Positions 7,628 to 15,999 of a DNA stretch of 64,000 bases are shown here, piece after piece. The notes below the pieces were generated by a model. It was not told the origin of the DNA, searched no databases, and was given only the letters and a program-made list of their open reading frames with translations. Position 1 is the first letter of the stretch. Each line of letters opens with the position of its first letter. Source of the stretch: an uncultured Porphyromonadaceae bacterium (lineage in GTDB: Bacteria > Bacteroidota > Bacteroidia > Bacteroidales > Muribaculaceae); assembly GCA_945873625.1 (NCBI GenBank), contig CAMCDS010000004.1, positions 1 to 64,000 on the forward strand, written 5' to 3'. Made by a program: the position numbers and the translations under genes.

Positions 7628-9562
7628 TCAGCCCCAAAGAGGTTGACAGAGACCTGTAGATGACGCGCGGATATCATTCTGCGGCGAGGGTGCAGGAGCA
7701 AGAGCGCGGTCGGAGGCTATCTCGGGGCGCAGTCGCACGCCGAAGAAGTCGGCGTTGCGCAGGGCCGACAGCACCTTCTGCACGTCTTCTTTCTTAACGT
7801 CGAAGAGCGTGTAGCCCGGAAGCAGGTCGATGCGTCCTATCTCGGGCTTGTCGGGGCCGCCGTAGTTGCGGTTCACCATCTCCATGAGGTTGCCGGGGAA
7901 GAATCCGTCGGCCTTGCCTACGTTGAGCATCACGCGCTCATAGCCGGTCTCGGCCGTGCGGCGGTCTTTGTCTTTCTTCTCGCGCGGGGCATCGCCCTCC
8001 TTTTTCTTCTTCTTGCGCGAATCGTCCTCGTTGAGGTCGATGTCGGGCATGTCGCGGTAGTAGGCGAGCAGGCGGTTGAATTCGAGCGAGAGCACGCGTT
8101 TCAGCAGGTCGACGCCGGAGAGCCATTCGAGCTTCTTGCGCACGCCGGGGAGATACTTGGCAATCTCCTCTTCGTTGACCTCGACGCGCTCCAGGCGGTC
8201 GGCGAGGTTATAGAGCTGCTTCTCGATGATATGCTCGGGCGTGGGCACTTTCTTGTACTCGAACGTCTTGCCTATCTTCTTCTCGATGAGGCGCAACTTC
8301 CCTTTCTCGCGCGAATGGATGATAGCCACCGATACACCCGTCTTGTTGGCGCGGCCGGTGCGGCCCGAGCGGTGGGTATAGACGGCCACGTCGTCGGGCA
8401 GGCCGTAGTTCACCACGTGGGTGAGGTCGTCCACGTCAAGGCCCCGGGCAGCCACGTCGGTAGCCACCAGGAGCTGCGTTACGTGGTCGCGGAACTTGCG
8501 CATGGCCAGGTCGCGCTGCTGCTGCGAGAGGTCGCCGTGCAGGCAGTCGGCGTTGTAGCCGTCGTTGATGAGCTTGTCGGCCACCTCCTGCGTCTCCTTG
8601 CGGGTGCGGCAGAAGACGATGCCGTAGATGTTGGGATTATTGTCGGCCACACGCTTGAGTGCGAGATACTTGTCGTGGGCCTTCACCATATAGTAGATGT
8701 GCCTTACGTTTTTGGCGCCCTCGTTTTTCGTGCCGGCCACAAACTCCACGGGGTCGTGCATGAACGTGCGGGCTATCTGGGCTATCTCGGGGGGCATGGT
8801 GGCCGAGAACATGAGCATCTTGCGCTCCTCGGGCACGTGGGTGAGAATCTCCTTGATGTCGTCTACGAAGCCCATGTTGAGCATTTCGTCGGCCTCGTCG
8901 AGAATCACGGTGTTGACCTTGTCGAGCTTCACCTCTCCCCTCTTGATGAGGTCGATGAGGCGGCCGGGCGTGGCCACCACCACCTGCACGCCCCGGCGCA
9001 GGGCGCGTATCTGGCTCTCGATGCTCGACCCGCCGTAGACGGGGATTATCTTCAGCCCGTCGATATACTTGGCGAAGTCGGCCATGTCGCCCATTATCTG
9101 GAGACACAGCTCGCGCGTGGGCGCGATGACGAGCGACTGCGGAGCCACGCGCGATGCGTCGGTGCGCTGCAGCACGGGTATGCCGAAGGCTGCCGTCTTT
9201 CCGGTGCCTGTCTGGGCAAGGCCCACCACGTCGCTGTCCTTGTGGAGGAGATGAGGAATCACCATGCGCTGTATGGGCATGGGCGAGGAGAAGCCGAGTT
9301 CTCTGACGGCCTTCATGATGCGGTCGTCGATGCCGAGTCCGTCGAAGCCGTCGTCGGCCGCCGCATCCCCGGCCTCGGCCACCATCACGGTGGCGTTGCG
9401 GCCGCCATACACGTCGGCCTCCACATCGGCCACGGCGGCAGCCTCGCCGGCGTCGATATGCTGTCCGTTTCCGTCGCCGCCTGTTTCCGGAGTTGTTTCC
9501 GGCGCCGTCGTCCGGCCTACGGAATCATTGTCTGTCTCTTGAGTAATCTCTTTATCTGTCAT
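7628..9562 (-). CDS. deaD: DEAD-box ATP-dependent RNA helicase with DbpA-type RNA-binding tail
   Basis: This 644-residue cytoplasmic RNA helicase unwinds structured RNA during ribosome assembly, translation or cold shock. The sequence shows the Q motif PMPIQ, Walker A AQTGTGKT, PTREL, TPGRL, DEADEM, SAT, the ARGLDVDD motif and HRSGRTGRA. A basic linker (KKKKKEGDAPREKKDK) and a C-terminal DbpA/CsdA-like RNA-binding domain (about residues 545-620, ERVMLNVGKADGFFPGNL) follow. The N-terminal 80 residues are acidic and low-complexity. It is a close paralogue of the partial helicase at 1-595. A leader of about 110 nt follows a TAACTTTG promoter element, which would suit cold-responsive control. The family is certain; the gene name is by domain layout. 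Confidence 0.96.
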   Translation of the reverse strand: MTDKEITQETDNDSVGRTTAPETTPETGGDGNGQHIDAGEAAAVADVEADVYGGRNATVMVAEAGDAAADDGFDGLGIDDRIMKAVRELGFSSPMPIQRMVIPHLLHKDSDVVGLAQTGTGKTAAFGIPVLQRTDASRVAPQSLVIAPTRELCLQIMGDMADFAKYIDGLKIIPVYGGSSIESQIRALRRGVQVVVATPGRLIDLIKRGEVKLDKVNTVILDEADEMLNMGFVDDIKEILTHVPEERKMLMFSATMPPEIAQIARTFMHDPVEFVAGTKNEGAKNVRHIYYMVKAHDKYLALKRVADNNPNIYGIVFCRTRKETQEVADKLINDGYNADCLHGDLSQQQRDLAMRKFRDHVTQLLVATDVAARGLDVDDLTHVVNYGLPDDVAVYTHRSGRTGRANKTGVSVAIIHSREKGKLRLIEKKIGKTFEYKKVPTPEHIIEKQLYNLADRLERVEVNEEEIAKYLPGVRKKLEWLSGVDLLKRVLSLEFNRLLAYYRDMPDIDLNEDDSRKKKKKEGDAPREKKDKDRRTAETGYERVMLNVGKADGFFPGNLMEMVNRNYGGPDKPEIGRIDLLPGYTLFDVKKEDVQKVLSALRNADFFGVRLRPEIASDRALAPAPSPQNDIRASSTGLCQPLWG

Positions 9563-9669
9563 AAAAAATTCTGAGGCGGAGAGGCTTGTTGAAGGTGCCG
9601 CACGCCTCCTTATAAACGCATTCGGGGCAACGATTGCTCATTATGCGTCGATTAAATGTATTCAACCTA

Positions 9670-9677
9670 CAAAGTTA
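9670..9677 (-). promoter_or_regulatory. -7 element of the helicase gene
   Basis: Minus-strand TAACTTTG fits TAnnTTTG. The implied leader is about 100 nt to the ATG at 9562. No convincing -33 TTTG is seen. Confidence 0.5.
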
Positions 9678-9778
9678 CAAAAAATAATCGAGGATTCGGA
9701 CTTTTACCCACGACTAATCTGCATAGCCGATGCAATTACCATGAATAATTTTCATCCCGCTATTAACTTCATCGAATT

Positions 9779-11233
9779 TCAATCCGTCAAAGACTTGCGA
9801 ACTTCCCAACTGCCGGATTTATCGCTTCCTTTTCTGACTATGTAACCAGATTCCTTAAGATCTGATATGATTCTTGCGATATGACTTCTCGACAAATCCG
9901 TTACTTTCATCAGTTCAGCATATGTAATGAGACCATTCATACAGATTAGATGGAAAACCTTTTTATGAATGTCTGATAATGAGAATTTTTCTGTTTGTTT
10001 TACAGTCTCATTTACAGTCTCATTTACAGTCTCATTCATGTGAGCCTTATGCTCAATCACCTTAAAGGCTGTACCCAAGGACAGGTCAAACTCCGGCTGA
10101 CCGTTCCCATTTTCCATGAGGTCGTTCTCGACCCTTTGGACTCCACGGCTAAATCGGTTTACAAACCCAAGAACACGCAAAGCCTCGGCTATGACTGTAT
10201 TGCGGTAGTCATTCACATTCGGGAAGTTATCCACGTTTGCCTTGCCATAAAGCCCTCCATGATTCTGGATTTCTATACGGTCATCGTACTGATAGAACTG
10301 TATCGGGCCATTCGAGTCGTATGTTCGGTGGCAAATAGCGTTCATAAGCAGCTCTCTTGTAGCCCAATGAGGATAGTCAACGATAGTTTCCTCACGGAGT
10401 ACAGATACAGGAACAGGACGTCTATTTGTAATAGTAGTATCAACAAAAGTGTCGAGCTGATAAAGCACTTTCATCAGATTACCTGAAAACTTATACTCTC
10501 GCTCAATGTCGCCACCTTTGCCTTTGCCCTTGAATTTAACATACTGGATATACGCTCCAGGCAGGAACCGCTCAACATTATTGCCGAACATGATTATTCC
10601 GGCATTGGTAGGAGAGTCAAAACGGGTATCGTAAAATCCAAGTGCCTGTAACTGGTGCCTGATGTCTCTTTTGTCATTGCCAAGAGCCTCTGTCGGCATT
10701 GCCTTCGGAAGATAGCTTGATAGAAACATCTGGGTATCTATATCATCTATTGTTTCCCGGTGGCAGGGAAGCGCATCAAAAGTCAAAGCCTGACTGTTGC
10801 GCTTTTCAATAAGTATCTTTTCATCCTGCTCGTTGGCAACACCTTTGCGCGGCCCAACACGAACCCATATCTGGCCCTTATATCTTATCGGGGGAAACTG
10901 TGACGGCTGTACTTCGACAACAGCCACATCCCCGTCTGCAAGCTCAACCTTTTGAACAATCATTGACGGCTGCGGTTGAATATTGCCGTCTGTACGTATT
11001 GCAGATAGATTCTTCAGCAGCTCGTCTGTGATATTTAAACCTATGACTTTCCCTGTCTTATCATCGGCACCGATAATCAAATAACCGGGTTTGCCGTGGT
11101 TTGGAAGGTCATTTGCGAAAGCACATATCGCTTGACCGAACTTATCCGTATTGTTCACTGAGATAGTTCTTTCAGCACGGTCGCTTTCTATATCATTGAG
11201 TAGGCTCTGTATTATGTTCTTATCAATTGCCAT
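9779..11233 (-). CDS. Schlafen AlbA_2 domain / GHKL-type ATP-binding protein
   Basis: A 484-residue protein of the family often labelled 'ATP-binding protein' or 'RecG-like regulator'. The N-terminus (about 15-120) is an AlbA_2/Schlafen-type nucleic-acid-binding domain (AICAFANDLPNHG, GYLIIGADD). A GHKL-like ATPase region follows (about 250-380; ATRELLMNAICHRTYDSNGPI, then DRIEIQNHGGL). The C-terminus (about 425-484) is a winged helix (YAELMKVTDLSRSHIARIISDLKESGYI). Three in-frame NETV units link the last two parts. The start overlaps the end of the XRE gene by 11 nt, so the two are co-translated. The patch is AT-richer than its neighbours, suggesting acquisition. Members occur as stress or defence-type regulators, but the role here is not known. 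Confidence 0.85.
   Translation of the reverse strand: MAIDKNIIQSLLNDIESDRAERTISVNNTDKFGQAICAFANDLPNHGKPGYLIIGADDKTGKVIGLNITDELLKNLSAIRTDGNIQPQPSMIVQKVELADGDVAVVEVQPSQFPPIRYKGQIWVRVGPRKGVANEQDEKILIEKRNSQALTFDALPCHRETIDDIDTQMFLSSYLPKAMPTEALGNDKRDIRHQLQALGFYDTRFDSPTNAGIIMFGNNVERFLPGAYIQYVKFKGKGKGGDIEREYKFSGNLMKVLYQLDTFVDTTITNRRPVPVSVLREETIVDYPHWATRELLMNAICHRTYDSNGPIQFYQYDDRIEIQNHGGLYGKANVDNFPNVNDYRNTVIAEALRVLGFVNRFSRGVQRVENDLMENGNGQPEFDLSLGTAFKVIEHKAHMNETVNETVNETVKQTEKFSLSDIHKKVFHLICMNGLITYAELMKVTDLSRSHIARIISDLKESGYIVRKGSDKSGSWEVRKSLTD
9999..10034 (-). repeat. Three 12-bp tandem repeats inside the AlbA_2/ATPase gene
   Basis: Three perfect copies of TTTACAGTCTCA (plus-strand reading) encode NETV three times. 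The unit keeps frame, so slippage would change linker length, not break the gene. Confidence 0.9.
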
Positions 11234-11450
11234 CTGTCATTTCAACTGTTATCTCTCGAATCATATTTTCCATACTTGTATTTAGAATACGACAGATCCG
11301 TGAGAAGGTAAAAATATCAGGTTGACTGGAGTTGGTACACCATTTTGAGACGGTAGTCTGGTCTACGCCAAGTTGTGCGACGAACCATTTGTTGGTCAGC
11401 CGACGCTCTGCGAGTACCACTTTCAGTCTATTGGACGGACGATTCTCCAT
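11223..11450 (-). CDS. XRE-family helix-turn-helix regulator
   Basis: This 75-residue protein is a single XRE/Cro-type DNA-binding domain (LKVVLAERRLTNKWFVAQLG, then VDQTTVSKWCTNSSQPD). It lies upstream of, and overlaps by 11 nt, the AlbA_2/ATPase gene and shares its promoter. Such regulators commonly control their own operon, so it probably represses or tunes the pair. The family call is strong; the target is inferred from position only. Confidence 0.9.
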   Translation of the reverse strand: MENRPSNRLKVVLAERRLTNKWFVAQLGVDQTTVSKWCTNSSQPDIFTFSRICRILNTSMENMIREITVEMTDGN

Positions 11451-11465
11451 AGGGTATTATTTTCA

Positions 11466-11473
11466 CAAAGTTA
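11466..11473 (-). promoter_or_regulatory. -7 element of the XRE-AlbA_2 operon
   Basis: Minus-strand TAACTTTG, about 16 nt before the ATG at 11450, so the leader would be very short. No good -33 element is visible. Confidence 0.5.
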
Positions 11474-11545
11474 CAACAATTATTTCACATATCGGGGTTT
11501 ACGGTTTATTTTATCGTATTGAGCCGACCATGCGGCCAGAATGCA

Positions 11546-11581
11546 GCAATCCCGCCTGCGGACGAGCCGGGGCGGGATTGC
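11546..11581 (-). terminator. Hairpin ending the sus operon
   Basis: GCAATCCCGCC (11546-11556) pairs with GGCGGGATTGC (11571-11581), an 11-bp perfect stem about 60 nt past the SusF-like stop. A second, 18-bp perfect palindrome lies at 11603-11620 between the two, so the operon end carries two stacked hairpins. Confidence 0.55.
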
Positions 11582-11602
11582 ATATATGGGTTTGTCAAGC
11601 CA

Positions 11603-11620
11603 TGCGCCGATATCGGCGCA
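11603..11620. other. 18-bp perfect palindrome past the sus operon
   Basis: TGCGCCGATATCGGCGCA is fully self-complementary, with further pairing outside it (CAAGC with GCTTG). It lies 19 nt past the stop of the SusF-like gene. It may be part of the terminator or a protein-binding site. Confidence 0.5.
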
Positions 11621-11638
11621 CGCTTGCAACGCGGTGGC

Positions 11639-12778
11639 TTAGAGAGCCTCCAGAGTGCAGTGGTAGGGGAGCGACGAGATGTCGAGCGTCACTTTGTAGG
11701 TGCCGGTTGCCTCGATGGGAAGGTTCGGACCGTTGAAGCTGAGGTTGCTCATTGTGTCGCCGCCGAGGTTGATGTCCCAGCCGCCGTTCATGCGGAACTT
11801 CCAGCCGCCTTCTTTCGCGAAGTCGACGTTGCCCGTCCATACGGTGAAGTCGGCGTTGGGAGTCAGAGCTGCGTCGCCGGCCCAGTTGTTGAAGTCGCCG
11901 ATGCAGCCGATAGCGTCTACACGGGTAAGGCTGTAAGCCCAGTTGTCGCCGTCCTCCTTAAGGTTGATGTAGTAGAGACCTGCGCCGGAGGGAGCGGTGA
12001 TGGGAGTGGTGGAAGCAGCGCTTGCCACGCCTTCGCTCTCCATGCCGAGACGGAGGTCGGAACCGATAGCCTCGAAGGTGAAGGGAGCCGTGATATAGAC
12101 AAGGCCGTTATACTCCTTAATGCTGGTGTTGCCCTCGTTGCGGACGAGCTTCATGGAGTTGGCGGCATCCTTGCCGTCGGCACCGGGAGTGCCCATCATG
12201 AGGCCGGGGATAGCGACGGGAAGCACCTGAAGCTGACGGTCGCTGAGATACCAGTAGTCGGCACCTCCGAAGCGCACGTTGGTGCCGGTGGCGAGACCCT
12301 CGGTCGGGATGTCGGCATAGACGGCGAAACGCACATAGACGGGGGTGGCGCTAACCACATACTGAGAGAAAAGCGCCTTGAAGGCATCGTTGAGCTCCGA
12401 AGGGCTGGCTGCGAACTGATAGCCGGTCTGGCCTTCGGCCGAGTTGTCGGCGAGCGCCACCTGCACGGCATTGGTGTAGGCTGCGTCCTTGGCCATCTCC
12501 ATGACGCAGGAGAGTTCGGCGTCCGCAGGGCAGTTTTCCGAAGGAACGACGTTCACCACAGGCACCATGAAGCCGACAGTGTTGATCGACATATAGTAGG
12601 GGAGGTCGATGGTCTTGCCGTCGATGGCTTCGGCGATATTTACCGTAACGGCGGATCCGCCTTCAATCACGGTCTCCTTCGGATTCTTCTGCTCTATGCC
12701 GAGGTCGCCTACATCCTGCTGACAGGATGCCAGGCCGACAACGGCGAGGGCTGCGAGAAATATCTTGTATTGTTTCAT
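11639..12778 (-). CDS. SusF/SusE-like surface glycan-binding lipoprotein
   Basis: A 379-residue lipoprotein (MKQYKIFLAALAVVGLASCQ, with a Cys lipobox) expected on the outer face of the outer membrane. An N-terminal Ig-like SusE-type region (about 25-150) is followed by a middle domain and one C-terminal SusE/SusF-type starch-binding-like module (about 285-379; CIGDFNNWAGD, GGWKFRMNGGWDINLGG). Aromatic residues (FNNW, WTGN, GGWKF) are of the kind that stack on sugars. It is last in the susCDEF-like operon, 69 nt after the SusE-like gene with a hairpin between. It binds glycan rather than cutting it. The ligand is likely an alpha-glucan by family, but this is not shown. Confidence 0.85.
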   Translation of the reverse strand: MKQYKIFLAALAVVGLASCQQDVGDLGIEQKNPKETVIEGGSAVTVNIAEAIDGKTIDLPYYMSINTVGFMVPVVNVVPSENCPADAELSCVMEMAKDAAYTNAVQVALADNSAEGQTGYQFAASPSELNDAFKALFSQYVVSATPVYVRFAVYADIPTEGLATGTNVRFGGADYWYLSDRQLQVLPVAIPGLMMGTPGADGKDAANSMKLVRNEGNTSIKEYNGLVYITAPFTFEAIGSDLRLGMESEGVASAASTTPITAPSGAGLYYINLKEDGDNWAYSLTRVDAIGCIGDFNNWAGDAALTPNADFTVWTGNVDFAKEGGWKFRMNGGWDINLGGDTMSNLSFNGPNLPIEATGTYKVTLDISSLPYHCTLEAL

Positions 12779-12812
12779 CTCTTTGTTGGAAAATTTTTAG
12801 AGTATGTTTTGA

Positions 12813-12837
12813 CGCGGCCGCCGGGGCGACGGCCGCG
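12813..12837 (-). terminator. Hairpin between susE-like and susF-like genes
   Basis: CGCGGCCG (12813-12820) pairs with CGGCCGCG (12830-12837) in the 69-nt gap. It lacks a T-run, so it is more likely to attenuate or stabilise mRNA than to stop transcription completely. A half-copy of the AGAGTATGTTT repeat sits beside it at 12799-12809. Confidence 0.45.
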
Positions 12838-12847
12838 CCATAAGGAT

Positions 12848-14173
12848 TTAGAGTTTCACGAATGTAACCTGCATGGTGTTGAGGTCGAGCGAGACGCTGC
12901 AGTCGCCTCCGGCCCAGCCTTCGTCCTGCCAGTTGCCCTTGCCGTTGACGGCAGGCACGGTAGTTCCGGCAGAGGTAACGCTGATGGGCAGCGGTGCGTC
13001 GGGTTCCTGCGAGCCGATCGAACCGGTCTCCCAGTCGCCAAGGCTGCGGTAGAAGCGGAAGTTGAAGTCGCCGGCAGCGATTGTGAATGTGCCGGTGTAG
13101 ACGTCGCTTCCCTCTTCGGTCTCGCGAAGAGCGAACTTGTTGGAGTTGATATCCCAGCCGGTGAACGCGCCGACCACATAAATCTTCTTGGCCTGTCCGG
13201 CTGCGAAGGTTACCTCGTTGGTATTGAGGTTGACCTCGATGTGAACCTTGCCACCCTTCCAGTCGGGGATGTTCCACGAGCCTTTCGGGTTAACGCCGTT
13301 CACTTCCTGCAGACAGGGGAGAGTGATGCCGTCTTCGGGGAGTTCGGTGATAGCCTCGCCGTTTACAGTGATGTCGATGGGGTTGTCGTTAACCTGCGAG
13401 CCAATCGAGAAGTGATCCCAGCTGCCGAGCTCGTCGTAGAAGCGGAACATGAACTGGCCGGCGGGAATCGTGTAGTCGCCGACGTAAATCCTGTTGCCGA
13501 TTTCGGTCTCTTCAAGATACATGGCGTCTTTCGAGATGTCCCAGCCCTGGCATGCGCCTATGATATAGATCTTGTCGGGCACGGGCTTGATGTAGGAGCG
13601 CACTTTGATGGTTATGGGGTTGGACCAGATTCCGCTGTAGGGAGCGTTTTCCACCTCGGCGTAAACGCGCACTGCCACGGGATGGGGCTGGTCTTTAACG
13701 TTTTCCATCGTGAGGCCATAGACCGCATTGACAGCGTTGCAGAATTTCTCGCCGTCGAGCGTGATTACAGCGTTGGTGGTGGTCTGGTCGACCATGGCGG
13801 TCAGGGGCAGACCGGTGTAGTCGCCCTCGGCACGCGTGCCGTCGCCCTCAGGAGCGTCGGGGGTATCGGGGTCGGCGGGGAGCTTCTGCTCCTCGTCCCA
13901 TTTCGCGAAGTCGGCCTCCGAGCGGGCCACCTGCACCGAATATACCGGCGTCGCGGCCACGCCATAGTTGGGCTGGCTGACGGTAAACGTGATGTCGTTG
14001 ATGCTTTTGCCCGAGGCGTCGGCGTCAAACACGTAGAGCTGGTTGCCCAGCGCGGGCATATTGAGCACGAACTCCGTGGGCTTGTCGAGGCGCGGCTCGG
14101 TGTCGGCCACACACGAGGTGAGGCCGGCGGTGCCGAGGAGTGCCATCGAAGCGATTATCAATTTATTTTTCAT
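12848..14173 (-). CDS. SusE-like surface glycan-binding lipoprotein
   Basis: A 441-residue outer-membrane lipoprotein (LLGTAGLTSC lipobox). A SusE N-terminal domain (about 25-140, TEFVLNMPALGNQLYVFDAD) and a spacer precede two tandem SusE/SusF-type binding modules at about 205-330 and 335-441. The two modules align closely with each other (YIIGACQGWDIS against YVVGAFTGWDIN; FMFRFYDELGSWD against FNFRFYRSLGDWE). It lies third in the operon, 28 nt after susD. It binds polysaccharide for delivery to SusCD. The duplicated modules suggest multivalent binding. The glycan is unknown. Confidence 0.88.
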   Translation of the reverse strand: MKNKLIIASMALLGTAGLTSCVADTEPRLDKPTEFVLNMPALGNQLYVFDADASGKSINDITFTVSQPNYGVAATPVYSVQVARSEADFAKWDEEQKLPADPDTPDAPEGDGTRAEGDYTGLPLTAMVDQTTTNAVITLDGEKFCNAVNAVYGLTMENVKDQPHPVAVRVYAEVENAPYSGIWSNPITIKVRSYIKPVPDKIYIIGACQGWDISKDAMYLEETEIGNRIYVGDYTIPAGQFMFRFYDELGSWDHFSIGSQVNDNPIDITVNGEAITELPEDGITLPCLQEVNGVNPKGSWNIPDWKGGKVHIEVNLNTNEVTFAAGQAKKIYVVGAFTGWDINSNKFALRETEEGSDVYTGTFTIAAGDFNFRFYRSLGDWETGSIGSQEPDAPLPISVTSAGTTVPAVNGKGNWQDEGWAGGDCSVSLDLNTMQVTFVKL

Positions 14174-14201
14174 TGCGTTGGTTTCAGTTTTGAGTTGGTG
14201 A

Positions 14202-15968
14202 TTAATAGCCGGGGTTCTGCACCATATCCTTGCCGTAGATAGCGGTTACGTTCGCGGGCAGGGGGAAGACGTTGCGGTGGGGTTCGAGGATACCTCCGTT
14301 GTAGGATCCGTTCTTCCAGTTCCAGGTGTAGTTGTTGACAAACATGTCGTTGCGCACGAGGTCGGTGCGGCGCACACATTCCCAATAGAGCTCACGGGCG
14401 CGCTCGTCGAGGAGGCTCGTCTTGTTGAGGTCGCCGGTGGTCCATTCCGAAGCACCCGCACGTCCGCGCACGAAGTTGACGTATTTCACGCCGTCGGCCA
14501 TGTTGCCGGCTCCGTGGAGGGCACACTCTGCGGCCATCAGATAGACGTCGGCGAGGCGGATGAGGGGAAGATCGGTGTTGGGATAATACTTGGTGCATAC
14601 GTTCTCCTCAAGACCGGCGCGGTTGAGGCCGTTGGCGTCGACAAACTTGTTCATCGTGCCGTCGGCGTTGGCCAGCAGGTTGGTGAACTTGATGGGGAGG
14701 TAGCCGCCGAAGAAGTCGGCATAGACGGCGTTGGTAACGTCGCAGCCGGCGTTTTCGGTGAGCCAGAGGTATGTGCGGCCGTCGCTGCATACTCCGTTCT
14801 GGAAGTCAAACTTCTCGCAGAACTGCTGACGGGCGTGCATACATCCCCAGCCGTTGCCGAGGCCATACCAGCTGAGGTTGCAGAATCCCTCGTCGAGGGC
14901 TGCGGTGCCGGCATCCTTCACACCTGCGTTGCAGAGGAACGTGGTGCCGCCGTAGGGCTGGGTGTAGGTCTCGTCGTAGGGGATACCCCAGAGAATCTCG
15001 TTCTGAGCGGCAAGCGATCCGCCGGGCATGAACATATCGTTGTTGCCGGCGAAGAGCGACAGATATTCCACAGCCAGACCGGTGGGCTCGCCATGGTGCA
15101 TGTAGCCGCCGTTCTGATGGCGACGGATGATGTTCTGGGCGTGATCCCAGCACTTTGCCCATCCGCTCTGCTCGCCGGTCCATACCTCCTGGTTGAGGTA
15201 GAAGCGGCAGAGAAGAGCCTCTACGGCGTCTTTGCCGATGCGGCCGTAGACCACACCTGAGCCGTTGATGGCGTCGGGCCATGTCTTGAGCACGTCCTCA
15301 AGGTCGTCGACCACCTTCTTGAAGAGGGCGGCGCGGCTCTCGGCCTGCTTCGGACGCTCGCCGAAGGCCATGTCGTCCCATGCCACTACTCCGCGGCCCC
15401 AGAGGTCGATGACGTTGTAATATGAGAGGGCGCGCAGAGCGCGGGCCTCGCGGGCAAACTGGTCCACTTCCTCCTGCGAGATGGCAGTCGGGCCGTCGCC
15501 GCCTACGGGCACACCTACGGAGCCAAGGTCGCGGGTGAGCTTGATGAAGCTGTTGCAGACAGCGATATGGGCGTAGAAGCGCGAGTAGATACCGTAGTTG
15601 ACCACGTTGTCGCTGCCCCAAAGACCCTGCACGAGCTCAGGCACGCCGGCATCGTCGTAGACCCACATCACCTCGTCGGTGGGAAACTCGTTCATCATGA
15701 AGAGGCCGCGGGTGTACTGCGACGTACCGCCGTCGATACCCTTGATGTCGCAGTCGCCGTCGGGGCCGCCCTGTCCGCTGACGGCCAGACAGCGATAGCA
15801 CGAAGCGATCACGCGGCCGATGGCCTGGCGGGGATTCTCCTTGAAGGAGGGGTCCATGATGGTGCTGGGATCATCGGGGAGCTGGTCGAGGTCGCCGACA
15901 CACGACGTCATTCCGGTAGTGGCCAGCAGGGCAGCTCCGATAAGAAATTTATTTATGATGGATTTCAT
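14202..15968 (-). CDS. susD: SusD/RagB family outer-membrane nutrient-binding lipoprotein
   Basis: A 588-residue SusD homologue: lipobox LLATTGMTSC, then the TPR-rich SusD fold. Typical motifs are REARALRALSYYNVIDLWGRG and the C-terminal LPLIRLADVYLMAAECALHG, FVRGRAG and LDERARELYWECVRRTDLVR. SusD forms the lid over the SusC channel and captures oligosaccharide at the cell surface. It lies 31 nt downstream of susC. Family assignment is firm; the substrate is not. The symbol marks the family role, not proof of starch specificity. Confidence 0.95.
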   Translation of the reverse strand: MKSIINKFLIGAALLATTGMTSCVGDLDQLPDDPSTIMDPSFKENPRQAIGRVIASCYRCLAVSGQGGPDGDCDIKGIDGGTSQYTRGLFMMNEFPTDEVMWVYDDAGVPELVQGLWGSDNVVNYGIYSRFYAHIAVCNSFIKLTRDLGSVGVPVGGDGPTAISQEEVDQFAREARALRALSYYNVIDLWGRGVVAWDDMAFGERPKQAESRAALFKKVVDDLEDVLKTWPDAINGSGVVYGRIGKDAVEALLCRFYLNQEVWTGEQSGWAKCWDHAQNIIRRHQNGGYMHHGEPTGLAVEYLSLFAGNNDMFMPGGSLAAQNEILWGIPYDETYTQPYGGTTFLCNAGVKDAGTAALDEGFCNLSWYGLGNGWGCMHARQQFCEKFDFQNGVCSDGRTYLWLTENAGCDVTNAVYADFFGGYLPIKFTNLLANADGTMNKFVDANGLNRAGLEENVCTKYYPNTDLPLIRLADVYLMAAECALHGAGNMADGVKYVNFVRGRAGASEWTTGDLNKTSLLDERARELYWECVRRTDLVRNDMFVNNYTWNWKNGSYNGGILEPHRNVFPLPANVTAIYGKDMVQNPGY

Positions 15969-15999
15969 TTGATAATTCCTTTTAAAGTCTTGTCTTTGA

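Noticed and set aside
8231-9574. 447-codon plus-strand frame opposite the DEAD-box helicase
   Set aside because: Shadow of a helicase gene with all motifs intact on the minus strand.
9999-10034. NETV repeats as an on/off phase-variation switch
   Set aside because: The 12-bp unit keeps the frame, so repeat change cannot switch the gene off.
11519-14242. Very long open frame on the plus strand (907 codons) opposite the susE/F genes
   Set aside because: It is a frame shadow of strongly coding, GC-rich minus-strand genes with lipoprotein signals and family domains; the encoded sequence is low-complexity Val/Gly/Asp/Ala-rich and has no signal or motif.
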